Below, piece by piece: positions 44,778-53,067 of a stretch of 64,000 nt of DNA; position 1 is the stretch's first letter, and the number at the start of each line of letters is the position of its first letter. This DNA is from Acidobacteriaceae bacterium KBS 146. GTDB lineage: Bacteria; Acidobacteriota; Terriglobia; Terriglobales; Acidobacteriaceae. The notes below the pieces were generated by a model that saw nothing but the letters and a program-made list of their open reading frames with translations, was not told the DNA's origin and ran no database searches. The stretch lies in contig JHVA01000001.1 of the NCBI GenBank assembly GCA_000688615.1, positions 1,178,001-1,242,000 of the forward strand, read 5' to 3'. A program made the position numbers and the translations under genes.

Positions 44778-45458
44778 TTATTGCTTTGAGGCGCGGGATC
44801 GGCCGGATTGCTTAGGGATTGCGCTCTTCAGCAACCGCGGAACAGCCTGAACTCCCGCCCAAAGCGTTGCGATCGTTTGCTCTACCACAAGAGTCCGGTC
44901 AGGCAAGTCGGGCACAACTCCTTGGATGACCATGAGTGTGGCGAGGCCAAAGATCGAAAACCACCAGGTGTGAGCTACCACTATGTCATCTCTGTTTGGC
45001 AATCCTTCTTCCTTGGCAACATCGAAAAAGAGCTGCACGAAACGTTCGAACAACGGTGCGCCAATGTCGTTGATATATTGACCGGCGTGGATGCCGTTGC
45101 GGTTCTCAGGCCCGAAGAAAACGTTGCGAAACTGCTGTGGATGGTCAGTGCAGAACTGAATCAAGCCGCGTGAGGTCGCAAAAAGACGCTCTTTCGGCGC
45201 AAGATGTTTAGCGGCAATCGCGTCGAAGTTCTGAACCATCAGCCCGATCGTCTCGCTGCTCAACTCCGCAAGAATGTGCCATTTGTCAGGGAAATGCTGA
45301 TAGATCACGGCGTGAGTATAGCCGATCTCGTTAGCGATCTCGCGAAGCGTCACAGCTTCGTAGCCTCGGTCGGCAAACATTTTGCTGGCAGCCGCAAGAA
45401 TCTCGCCCCGCAATCTCTCCTTGCGCTCTACCCGTCGACTTGGTGATGTGGATGTCAC
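44778..45458 (-). CDS. TetR-family transcriptional repressor
   Basis: A 226-residue regulator. The N-terminal helix-turn-helix domain is clear: ILAAASKMFADRGYEAVTLREIANEIG followed by YTHAVIYQHFPDKWHIL. The C-terminal ligand domain includes FFGPENRNGIHAG and a WWFSIFGLATLMVIQG helix (TetR_C_33-like); ligand unknown. It is transcribed divergently from the interrupted NmrA-type gene, and two palindromes between them look like its operators. TetR/NmrA pairs are often quinone- or electrophile-responsive, but that is only a family-level inference here. Confidence 0.9.
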   Translation of the reverse strand: MTSTSPSRRVERKERLRGEILAAASKMFADRGYEAVTLREIANEIGYTHAVIYQHFPDKWHILAELSSETIGLMVQNFDAIAAKHLAPKERLFATSRGLIQFCTDHPQQFRNVFFGPENRNGIHAGQYINDIGAPLFERFVQLFFDVAKEEGLPNRDDIVVAHTWWFSIFGLATLMVIQGVVPDLPDRTLVVEQTIATLWAGVQAVPRLLKSAIPKQSGRSRASKQ

Positions 45459-45507
45459 TTCAATAGCTTAGTCCGTTTTCGCGCTTCATGCGACCGAATG
45501 TTGATTT

Positions 45508-45555
45508 ATAACCAATGGTACAAAAACCAACGATTATTTTTTAACCATTGGTTAT
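45508..45555. promoter_or_regulatory. Paired TetR operator-like palindromes
   Basis: ATAACCAATGGT (45508-45519) and ACCATTGGTTAT (45544-45555) are perfect inverted copies 24 bp apart. Each core (ACCAATGGT, ACCATTGGT) is itself a 9-bp palindrome with a central base pair. The core centres are 33 bp apart, about three helical turns, in the spacer between tetR and its divergent neighbour. Confidence 0.65.
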
Positions 45556-45627
45556 TGTCGACCTCTAATCGTCAGATCACTCATTTAGATTGGGTGGCGA
45601 AATACGAGGCAAAAGGAGAAAACGAGC

Positions 45628-46500
45628 ATGTATTTAGTCATGGGCATTACCGGAAATGTTGGGGGCGCCACCGCGCGGCATCTCCTGAAGCAGGGCAAAC
45701 AGGTGCGGGCACTTGTGCGCAATCGCGAGAAAGCGGCGAAGTGGGCAGATCAAGGCGTGGAGTTGGTGGATGGAGACTGGAACGATGCGACAGCCATAGC
45801 CGCGGCGCTCAACGGTATTGATGGCGCGTTTGTTATGTTGCCGTCTGTATGGGCACCCTCGCCTGATTACAGAGAAGCAAAGGGCGTGATTGCGAACTAT
45901 GTCGAGGCGTTGACCAAGGTAGTGCCTCCGCGGGTGGTAGCGCTCTCGTCGATGGGCGCGAATAGAACAAGCGGGGTGGGGATGATCACGGCCTTATCAC
46001 TCTAGGAGCAGGGTCTTCGTAGCCTGCCGTCTCCGGTCGCATTTGTGCGCGCTGGCGGCTTTTTCGAAAACTTTCTTTACGGTTTACAGGCTGCCCAGGG
46101 CGGCACCCTGCCGGTCTTCTACAACCCTACAAACCGGAAATCGACGATGGTCGCGTCAGACGACATCGGCGCAGAGGTGGCGACCCTTCTGACCGGGCCG
46201 TCGTGGTCAGGGCATCGGGTCATCGAGCTCGGTTCGATGGTAAGCGCGGATGAAGTAGCCGCGCAGTTGGGTGAAGTCCTGAAACTCGACGTGAAGGCCT
46301 TCGCAGTCCCGCGTGCGGGATGGGCGGAAGCGTTCCAGCAGTTCGGCATCCCGAAGAGCCACACTGGACCTGCCGAAGAGATGTTTGAATGCGTGAACGC
46401 GGGATGGATGGACCTTGGAATCGCGGGTACGGAGCACGTACCGGGTACCACGTCCGCACGTGATGTGTTCGCGGCCGCACAGAACGCCGTCAAGGAGTAG
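45628..46500 (+). pseudogene. NmrA-type NAD(P)-binding protein gene interrupted by an in-frame amber codon
   Basis: The reading frame runs 291 codons from ATG 45628 (AAGGAG upstream) to the stop at 46500 but contains TAG at 46003-46005 (codon 126). Both sides are in the same frame and fit one protein: the N-terminal Rossmann part MYLVMGITGNVGGATARHLLKQG, VVALSSMGANRTSG and MITALSL, then after the stop EQGLRSLPSPVAFVRAGGFFENF and a complete C-terminal domain. Homologues have a leucine at this point, so a single TTG-to-TAG change would explain it. Family members reduce quinones or act as redox-sensing regulators. The interruption may be a real null mutation, a sequencing error or a suppressed codon. 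Confidence 0.85.
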
Positions 46501-46575
46501 GTCCGAGGGCAAGCTTAACCAGCCCGGGCTCCTTGGAAACTGCGGCGCTAATGTCAAAAAAGATTGACCTCAAAC

Positions 46576-46665
46576 ATGAAAGTTTTTGTTTGGGTGCAAC
46601 GGGCGGAACCGGACGGCTGATCGCCCGGTTCCGCGCTGGCTAAAGGCCATCCATCGTAACCGCCA
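46576..46665 (+). pseudogene. Decayed 5' remnant of a second NAD(P)-binding (NmrA/SDR-like) gene
   Basis: Reading from ATG 46576 with one base restored after 46590 and one removed at 46629-46630 gives MKVFVLGATGGTGRLIAR then SALAKGH, the start of an atypical SDR/NmrA protein including the GATGGTG nucleotide loop. As it stands, the frame terminates after 14 codons. Homology is lost around 46660, just before the ribosome binding site of the DoxX-like gene. The two indels and the truncation mark it as a relic. Confidence 0.6.
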
Positions 46666-46666
46666 G

Positions 46667-46680
46667 AAGAGGATCCTCTT
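46667..46680. promoter_or_regulatory. 14-bp perfect palindrome at the DoxX-like ribosome binding site
   Basis: AAGAGGATCCTCTT is fully self-complementary and ends three bases before the ATG at 46684. It includes the only Shine-Dalgarno candidate. It could be a protein site or chance. Confidence 0.35.
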
Positions 46681-46683
46681 ACT

Positions 46684-47103
46684 ATGAAACCTGAACAAAC
46701 AATAGATAAGTCCGTGCCGGCAGGTCGAGCAACTCAAATAGCCGCCATGGTAACAACCGGCATTGTCGCCTTCATGTGGGTGTACTTCGGGAGGTTATAT
46801 CTAATCCACGATCCCCGTGAATGGCGGACCGCCAATCAGCAGCTCGGATACCCGCCCTACATCATCCCTCTGATTGGTGTAACCCACATCCTCGGTGGCG
46901 TGGTTTTTCTGATCCCCAATGTGCCTCGATTGACTGAGTGGGTCTATGCTGGTTTCGCGATCACTCTTTTACTCGCGTTCTATTCACAACTAAATGGCGG
47001 TGGCAGTACTTGGGATAAATTTGATCCGATTCTCGTCATGGCATTCGTCTTCGCTTCGTATGTATTGAGACGCTGCATGCGCGCAAACAGGTGGTCGATA
47101 TGA
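46684..47103 (+). CDS. DoxX-like membrane protein
   Basis: A 139-residue protein with four predicted transmembrane helices: ATQIAAMVTTGIVAFMWVYFG, YIIPLIGVTHILGGVVFLIP, WVYAGFAITLLLAFYSQL and ILVMAFVFASYVL. The arrangement and the GVTHILGGVVFLIP helix fit the DoxX-like family. Function is undefined; homologues often lie beside TetR and NAD(P)-binding genes, as here. A 14-bp perfect palindrome (46667-46680) spans its Shine-Dalgarno sequence AGAGGA. Confidence 0.8.
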   Translation: MKPEQTIDKSVPAGRATQIAAMVTTGIVAFMWVYFGRLYLIHDPREWRTANQQLGYPPYIIPLIGVTHILGGVVFLIPNVPRLTEWVYAGFAITLLLAFYSQLNGGGSTWDKFDPILVMAFVFASYVLRRCMRANRWSI

Positions 47104-48042
47104 AGAGCACGTCCCGGCGGCAGTTTTAATTTTTCCAGGCGGATCACGGCGGCCCACCGAGGGTCCGGCCCGCTACTCATCCGAAGCCCTAAACGTACGA
47201 GGCGTCCCTCGTTCAATTCCGGGCAGCGAAAGCTCAAATGGCGAGAACAGGCCGAGTCACTCATCCAGGGTGAGCGCAACGTTAGTGTCGCCACAATAGC
47301 CTGGAGGGTAGGGGTTCATTGCTGTCCCTCTCTCTATCTGCCAATAGGCACACTGCAGTGAAAACTGCGCCCAAGTCTCAGATTGTGAGAGGCTTCTCTT
47401 ACGCGGACTGATGATCCGCTGCGCACTCCGTAATCGAGCGTAAACAAGGCTAACTATGTGTAGATTGCAGCTGAACAATGAGCGCCAGGGATGCTCAACC
47501 TATTGAAAAAGTAGGATGCGCACTGTACCTGTATTTATACCCATGCGATCTAAGCGTAATCAAGCCAAACTGATGGCTGTACCTGAACTTGTACCCGCAA
47601 TTTGCATCAGTTTTGGTTACAAATCCTAAAGTTCCGACCCTGTTTGCGAAACCCGATTACCCGTCAATGAGTGCATTGGCGATTTATCGCTCGAGCACGT
47701 GCCGATGAAATGCCAACTGGATCGATATTCGGGTTTCTGGATGCTCTGATCGCAACTCGCCCGCATGCGAAAGTCCCGCTCACAGAGTCCATTTCTGCTG
47801 GGTAGAGGTATCAGAGATGTCTAAAGCTGCCAACATCTCCGTAACTCCGTACTTATCCGTTGCTATGACACCAGTGAACAACATGCTTCGATCTCCTCGA
47901 TGTATCGCAACGAATCTCGTTTTACTTAATGGAGTGGCATAGATAGCGATGAGACCGAATGCTACCTTAGGGTTCATTGCCAGCAACGCAGCAGCCTGCC
48001 CAAACCGATGGACCGATCGATTTCAACAGGCAAAGGCATGAG
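47104..48042. other. Gene-poor 939-bp region with direct repeats
   Basis: No gene of known family was recognised. Two direct repeats of form CTGTACCTGNANTTNTACCC start at 47523 and 47577, 54 bp apart; each ends in an imperfect GTAC...GTAC symmetry. A weak minus-strand frame is listed separately. Another minus-strand frame at 47257-47478 lacks a ribosome binding site and family features and was not called. Confidence 0.5.
47780..47986 (-). CDS. Possible small hypothetical protein, 68 residues
   Basis: The frame from a TTG at 47986 has protein-like composition, for example FGLIAIYATPLSKTRFVAIH and GVIATDKYGVTEMLAALD, and it remains open about 13 codons further upstream without a good start. 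There is no clear ribosome binding site and no recognised domain. It may be a gene fragment. Confidence 0.3.
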   Translation of the reverse strand: MLAMNPKVAFGLIAIYATPLSKTRFVAIHRGDRSMLFTGVIATDKYGVTEMLAALDISDTSTQQKWTL

Positions 48043-48514
48043 CTATGCCAATACCCTTCTGCGGTAGCGTTTGAGTTTCATTGCCAGTCCCACAATGCCT
48101 ATGCCAAATAGGGCAAGAGACGAGGGCTCAGGGACAGGGCTGGCGTCCGCGTTCTGTCTAATCGACATAGAAGAATAACCACTGGTGTTTGATCCCACCT
48201 GAAAGAAAGATGCTGGCAGATTCGATATTGAAAGAGTATTTGCGCCCCATATCTGGACCTTGCCCGATGCTGCCAGAATAGCGACTTGGTTGCATGGCGA
48301 TCCGAGAGCTGTACAAACTGGACGGCGTAAGAGGAGCCTTGTCCGTTGTGATGAGCGACGGGCTCTCATAAACAAAGTTGTAATAGCCGATCCCCGGATT
48401 GTAGTAGGTGTGGTCATAGCGGAACGATTCTGCATGGACTGCCGAACCAGTCAGGGTGAAAGAAACAGCGGCCAACCACATCATCACAAAACGGATATAC
48501 ACGACGGACCTCAC
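48043..48514 (-). pseudogene. PEP-CTERM secreted protein gene broken by a one-base insertion
   Basis: The minus strand starts at 48514 with a Sec signal (MMWLAAVSFTLTGSAVHA) and FRYDHTYYNPGIGYYNFVYE, then loses the family frame near 48317. The continuation lies in another frame: SPCNQVAILAASGKVQIWG, FFQVGSNTSGYSSMSI and the sorting tail SPVPEPSSLALFGIGIVGLA plus a basic end. Removing one base from the AAA run at 48315-48317 restores a single 156-residue protein with a Cys pair (SCTALGSPCN). The PEP-CTERM tail directs surface attachment by an exosortase, none of which is in the window. The extra base could be a sequencing error, phase variation or a true mutation. Confidence 0.8.
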
Positions 48515-48589
48515 AAAAATTGAAATATCAACGTTTAATGAAACGAGATTACGTCAGATTTGCCGCGGTTTAAATAGGTGTCCCTACAT

Positions 48590-48621
48590 CAAAGCCCTAT
48601 GTGGTGCCACACAGGGCTTTG
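48590..48621 (+). promoter_or_regulatory. Leader hairpin upstream of the 1407-aa protein gene
   Basis: CAAAGCCCT plus TGTGG pairs with CCACA plus AGGGCTTTG across a 2-nt loop with one mismatch. It is about 90 bp before the start at 48710. No T-tract follows. It may be a 5' leader structure or a terminator-like element. Confidence 0.4.
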
Positions 48622-48709
48622 TGTAGTGACCGACATATATTCCTTCTCTTCCTGGATCTACATTGGACTCGATTACTACTTTCCAGATTTCTCTCGAGGA
48701 GACGAGACA

Positions 48710-51700
48710 ATGAAGATCATCACGGCAACCCCGAGTTTTGCAGGGCTTGGAGGGACGTTTGGTCTAGGATGCCTGATCGCCCTCAGCTTCGGATTTCGAG
48801 CTCAGGCTCAGCAGCAGTCCAAGGCTGGAGTGGGTACAGCGGCCGCAGAACAGATTCAAATTCAAGCCACCAACATCACCTCTGACTCGGCCTCGATCCG
48901 CATCAAAATTCCTGGCTCAGCCGATAACCTGAAGATCCATCTCAACGGTCAGGATGTTAGTTCGCGCTTCTCGTCGGCATCGACAGATTGTAATGACGCA
49001 ACTTGCGAAACGGGAATTCTTACACGAGCAGATGGATTTTATCCGGAAAAGGATGTGCTCACGGTCCTTACAGGAGACAAGAAATCCGGACGCATTCGCT
49101 TTAGTGCCATGACGTCGTCGGCGTCTACCTCGCCAGTAGCGTTTGCTCGAATGGCGGGTAATATCACTTCGAAGGTTCAGAGTGTAAGCAGCAGCGAGGG
49201 TATCCTTCCACCAACAGTCGCAGTCACCACTAACCACCCTGGTGGGTGGACGCCGAACTCTCCATGGATCACGATCAACGGTGTCGGCTATCCGGACGTC
49301 GCTCCTGGTGGAAATTGCCAGGGCGCTATCTATCTAGCAGTCGTAGTTGATCGTCAAACCCTCGTCGAGAAGACGTCTGCCCCCGAGTCCTCGCCCATGT
49401 GCTTGGCTAGTTCTGCGGCGCTTAAGCAATATCTCGCTTCGCTAACTGCCAACGACATCGTGATTGTAGGTAGTAACTTCGACTCTGCACCGGACGCCGG
49501 GCTCGACCTGTCCGCTATCGGCGGCAACGTCTTTCCTGGTCAGCCTGGAGACAATGCGTATCCCCAGGGCATCCTTGCTATCGGGGTTCCCGGCGCCATT
49601 CAGGGCTCCGCTTATGCGGCATACTTTGTGAATTCGCCGGGCTACGAGTCCCTGAATGTATTTGCCACAGGTCTTCTCCAAGAAGATGCCTTCGGCAACT
49701 ACAACTTCGAGTCGTCCGATCCCATTGAGTTTACGGTTTCACCGAATGATCCATCCGTTCTTACGCCCTCTGGCGGGACGAGCGCGATAGCTATCTCGAT
49801 CCCGAATGCTCCTGCCAACTCCCTCCAGCAATATGTCTATACACCTCCTACCGGATCTGGGGGTTACTGGCTTCTGACGCTTTCACGCAGCAATAACCTT
49901 TCGACATATCCGCAATACTGCAATCGGGGGGCAATCTCTGCTGACGGAACGACTCAATATATCCCCAACTGTGGAACGTTTTATCCGACGGGGAGTTCCG
50001 ATGCTGCAACCTCAACAGCCGCATACAAGGCTCTTGCAGCAGCTTTGGGCAATGTTAACCCCTGGCAGATGGCTTTCCTGACCACGGTTGGTCAAGCAGC
50101 CTATGGAGGAACCGATAACAATATCTGGAGAGTGGGTGGTTTCAGGAACTACGGTCAGGCGTCGAATGGCTTTTTCGAATTTTCGCAAGCACTTGCGGCT
50201 TTAGGCGGAACTCCCAACCTTACACAGTCGCTGCTTTCCCCGAACTCCGCCTATACCTTCATCAGCTCTCCTGGAATTGGCGGTCCTTTGATTGGAAACT
50301 CGGTGGAATCGACTACGGTTCTCGCGGCACAAGGGCAGACCGGCTTTGTACACGGAATCATGCAGCGAAACCTCAATGGTCTTTACATGACGAGCCAGGT
50401 AAACCAGGATAGCCCTGCACTCTACGCGGCGAAAGGAGGAGTTAATGACCCGGAGTTCAAACTAACGGAGACCGCCGTTCAACAGCCGGTCGATTGGCCA
50501 TCCAGTAGCACTACCATCTTGTTGACTCAGCCGAATCCCACGTGTCCCTCCTGCCCCGGCGCCGACACTATTGCAGGACAGGTGAGCGCCTATCGCTTCA
50601 TCAGCTTTTACCTTTTGAATTGGTATTACATGAAGGGTCTTCCCCAACTCAATTCACATCAGGACGATCTTCATTATTTCTTCACCGGCTCTTATAGCAC
50701 GTCGATCGACTATCACACCTTCGATCCTCAGAACCTTCAATCCCCAACAGATCCAAGTTATCTAGGACACTACGGATGTGATTCGATCACGACGGTCACT
50801 GATCGATTCGGCAACCAGGTTCCTCAGTGCACAATCAATAATTTCTCTCCCGATGGCCAACAGCTCGTCTTCAATGAGACGGACTTCTACGCTGTCGCCA
50901 CCCAGATGCACTATGAAATTGTCTATCTTACTAACTCACTTCAATTTCTGGCGACCGGAATCTCCAACATGAAGGACGTCATTGCTGGAGGCAACTCAGG
51001 CGCGGGATTGGCATTGACTGGCGCCGCAACCGGTATCTTAGGAAGCCAGCTTATTCCCAGCGCTACCCCGACGACTCACGTGCACGCCAGCTGGCAGACA
51101 ATCGTTAACCTAATCGGCAATATAACTTCCGTACTTTCATTTATTCCTGGTGCTGCCGAAGTGTCATCGGGACTAAAGCTTATAACCACCATCAGCACTG
51201 CGACCAGTCTTATGGCTGGGGCTGCCGGCCTATCCGGCGGAGCTGGCCACGTTTATAACGACGCAAAGACACTGCCAAGCGCGTTTGCCAGTTTCTCCAC
51301 ACAGATATCCCAACTTGCGAACGGAAGCATGCAGGACGAACTGAGTACGGGCTTTGACACAATGATGGATAGCATTACGTCGGATTGGGGGCGGCTGTCC
51401 ACGATTGGACCGATGGCCAGTGACCCAAATAATCCGGCGTTTTATTCTCCCTCGCAACTATCGCAGACCGTCGCTGTCAACGCATTGAATCAAGCGGCTT
51501 CACGCAGCTTTTATCTCTCACTGATGCCCAGTTTCTACACAGTTCAATACTGGCCTGGTGTGTCCGGTAGCTATGCGGCAGTCAAATATAACATACCCGA
51601 CATGGGAGGTTACTCTACGGGAGATGGACGGGCCCAATACTGCAGCGCGTTCTATCTCAGCCCACAGCAGAACACCGTCGAGGAACAAGGTGGTGTCTAC

Positions 51701-52933
51701 ACTGGACTTGGGTCGATTTCCCCTAATGTCAGCGTCTACTACCCTTCCCCGGCCGGAACTGCTCAGACGTTCTCCAAAGACTACTCTGGCTCGGCTATAG
51801 ACTTTTACGTCATCGCTGAAGGCAAAACGGGAGTTAAGGGGTATGCTACAGCAGAAGCTGTGATTCCCGTCATCAGCGGGGATTTAGGTACCGAACTCTT
51901 TACCCCTTCTGGATTGAATATACCGATCGACGAGTTTGTCACCCCAGAAGGGCCCATGTCCTCTGTCTGGGATAATGCAGCTTCTTCGAATCCATCTGGG
52001 CTCGGCAGTTCAAGCGTATGTAACGCTCAGGTATATCCGTGGGGATATGGAGATAACCCAACGCAGCCCGGTAATATATGGGACTCAACGACTACTTCAG
52101 CCCAACCCCCTACTGTCGGCGTTGGGGACTCTGCCCTCACTGTAACAACTACAAGCCTTTCTGTACCGGCCTCCGTTGTTCAAGGTAACGCCGTGACACT
52201 GACTGCCAACGTCAGTGCCAATGGTTCTCCTGTAATCGCGGGAACCGTCTTCTTCTCGCTAGACGGTGTCTTCAAGAGCGAGGTCAAGCTGGACAAGACA
52301 GGCAACGCCACGATCGCATGGACCGACCTGTCGTTGGGACAACACTCCGTAAAGGCTCTCTATGGACGCGTCGATCCCTATGATACCTCCTCCTCGACAC
52401 CGACAACACTCACGGTCTTCTCGAGTGCACCGGACCTCAACTTGTCGGCTTCGGCGAATTCGATGACCGTAAGTTATGGCTCGACCTCGTCGCCGATCAC
52501 GCTGCAGTTCACCTCGGTCTCCGGGATGGCGGGAACCGTCAATCTAACCTGCTCAGGGCTTCCCGTAGGTATGACCTGCAGCTTCAATCCGGCGCAGGTA
52601 AACCTGACGGGCGGAGGCCAGGCAACCTCGAACTTCACCATCAACGGAGGCTCTGTCAGCAGGTCTTCCATCTGGATTCCCGGTATCGGGCTCCTGCTCC
52701 TGCCCTTGTCCATCGCAAGCTTGGGCCGCGCCCGCAAGGGCACGCTTCGCATAGGCAGCCTGGCGTGTCTGAGCGTCTTAGGCGTCCTGGCAACCTCGTC
52801 ACTCGTGGGATGCAGCGGCGGAAGCTCTCCTTCGAAGAACGCGTTTCAGGAGTCCGGAACGAAGACGGTTATCGTCAACGCAACCATAGGGTCTGTTACC
52901 CGGACTATTCCCATTCAGGTAACTATTCAGTAA
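48710..52933 (+). CDS. Large exported protein with C-terminal Ig-like domains and membrane tail
   Basis: A 1407-residue protein; the start at 48710 has GAGGAG upstream and gives a Sec signal ending FRAQAQQ. The first 1100 residues match no family I recognise. They include a long Ala/Gly-rich hydrophobic region (about 795-890: GAGLALTGAATGILGSQLIPS, ITSVLSFIPGAAEVSSGLKL, TATSLMAGAAGLSGGAG), like helical segments of pore or membrane-interacting proteins. The C-terminus carries an Ig-like repeat (VTLTANVSANGSPVIAGTVFF) and a second beta domain (GTVNLTCSGLPVGMTCSFNP), then two hydrophobic segments with a VGCSGGSS motif. This end structure is common in acidobacterial surface proteins. Function unknown. 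Confidence 0.8.
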   Translation: MKIITATPSFAGLGGTFGLGCLIALSFGFRAQAQQQSKAGVGTAAAEQIQIQATNITSDSASIRIKIPGSADNLKIHLNGQDVSSRFSSASTDCNDATCETGILTRADGFYPEKDVLTVLTGDKKSGRIRFSAMTSSASTSPVAFARMAGNITSKVQSVSSSEGILPPTVAVTTNHPGGWTPNSPWITINGVGYPDVAPGGNCQGAIYLAVVVDRQTLVEKTSAPESSPMCLASSAALKQYLASLTANDIVIVGSNFDSAPDAGLDLSAIGGNVFPGQPGDNAYPQGILAIGVPGAIQGSAYAAYFVNSPGYESLNVFATGLLQEDAFGNYNFESSDPIEFTVSPNDPSVLTPSGGTSAIAISIPNAPANSLQQYVYTPPTGSGGYWLLTLSRSNNLSTYPQYCNRGAISADGTTQYIPNCGTFYPTGSSDAATSTAAYKALAAALGNVNPWQMAFLTTVGQAAYGGTDNNIWRVGGFRNYGQASNGFFEFSQALAALGGTPNLTQSLLSPNSAYTFISSPGIGGPLIGNSVESTTVLAAQGQTGFVHGIMQRNLNGLYMTSQVNQDSPALYAAKGGVNDPEFKLTETAVQQPVDWPSSSTTILLTQPNPTCPSCPGADTIAGQVSAYRFISFYLLNWYYMKGLPQLNSHQDDLHYFFTGSYSTSIDYHTFDPQNLQSPTDPSYLGHYGCDSITTVTDRFGNQVPQCTINNFSPDGQQLVFNETDFYAVATQMHYEIVYLTNSLQFLATGISNMKDVIAGGNSGAGLALTGAATGILGSQLIPSATPTTHVHASWQTIVNLIGNITSVLSFIPGAAEVSSGLKLITTISTATSLMAGAAGLSGGAGHVYNDAKTLPSAFASFSTQISQLANGSMQDELSTGFDTMMDSITSDWGRLSTIGPMASDPNNPAFYSPSQLSQTVAVNALNQAASRSFYLSLMPSFYTVQYWPGVSGSYAAVKYNIPDMGGYSTGDGRAQYCSAFYLSPQQNTVEEQGGVYTGLGSISPNVSVYYPSPAGTAQTFSKDYSGSAIDFYVIAEGKTGVKGYATAEAVIPVISGDLGTELFTPSGLNIPIDEFVTPEGPMSSVWDNAASSNPSGLGSSSVCNAQVYPWGYGDNPTQPGNIWDSTTTSAQPPTVGVGDSALTVTTTSLSVPASVVQGNAVTLTANVSANGSPVIAGTVFFSLDGVFKSEVKLDKTGNATIAWTDLSLGQHSVKALYGRVDPYDTSSSTPTTLTVFSSAPDLNLSASANSMTVSYGSTSSPITLQFTSVSGMAGTVNLTCSGLPVGMTCSFNPAQVNLTGGGQATSNFTINGGSVSRSSIWIPGIGLLLLPLSIASLGRARKGTLRIGSLACLSVLGVLATSSLVGCSGGSSPSKNAFQESGTKTVIVNATIGSVTRTIPIQVTIQ

Positions 52934-52936
52934 GGC

Positions 52937-52966
52937 GAGGGGTGATGTATTACAACATCACCCCTC
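52937..52966 (+). terminator. Strong hairpin terminator after the large protein gene
   Basis: GAGGGGTGATGT (52937-52948) and ACATCACCCCTC (52955-52966) form a perfect 12-bp stem with a 6-nt loop, starting 4 bp after the stop codon. TGTAGTTATTTG follows, modestly T-rich. Confidence 0.75.
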
Positions 52967-53067
52967 TGTAGTTATTTGCAACTGAAAACGTACGCCTACT
53001 AGCCCACACGCCGGGAAGCTGAGGCAAACACCGCGCGCATCTTTCAAACTTCAAGGAGGATTCTCTC

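Noticed and set aside
46603-46634. Perfect 10-bp inverted repeat as a terminator
   Set aside because: It falls within the decayed NAD(P)-binding gene remnant and derives from its coding sequence; no T-tract follows.
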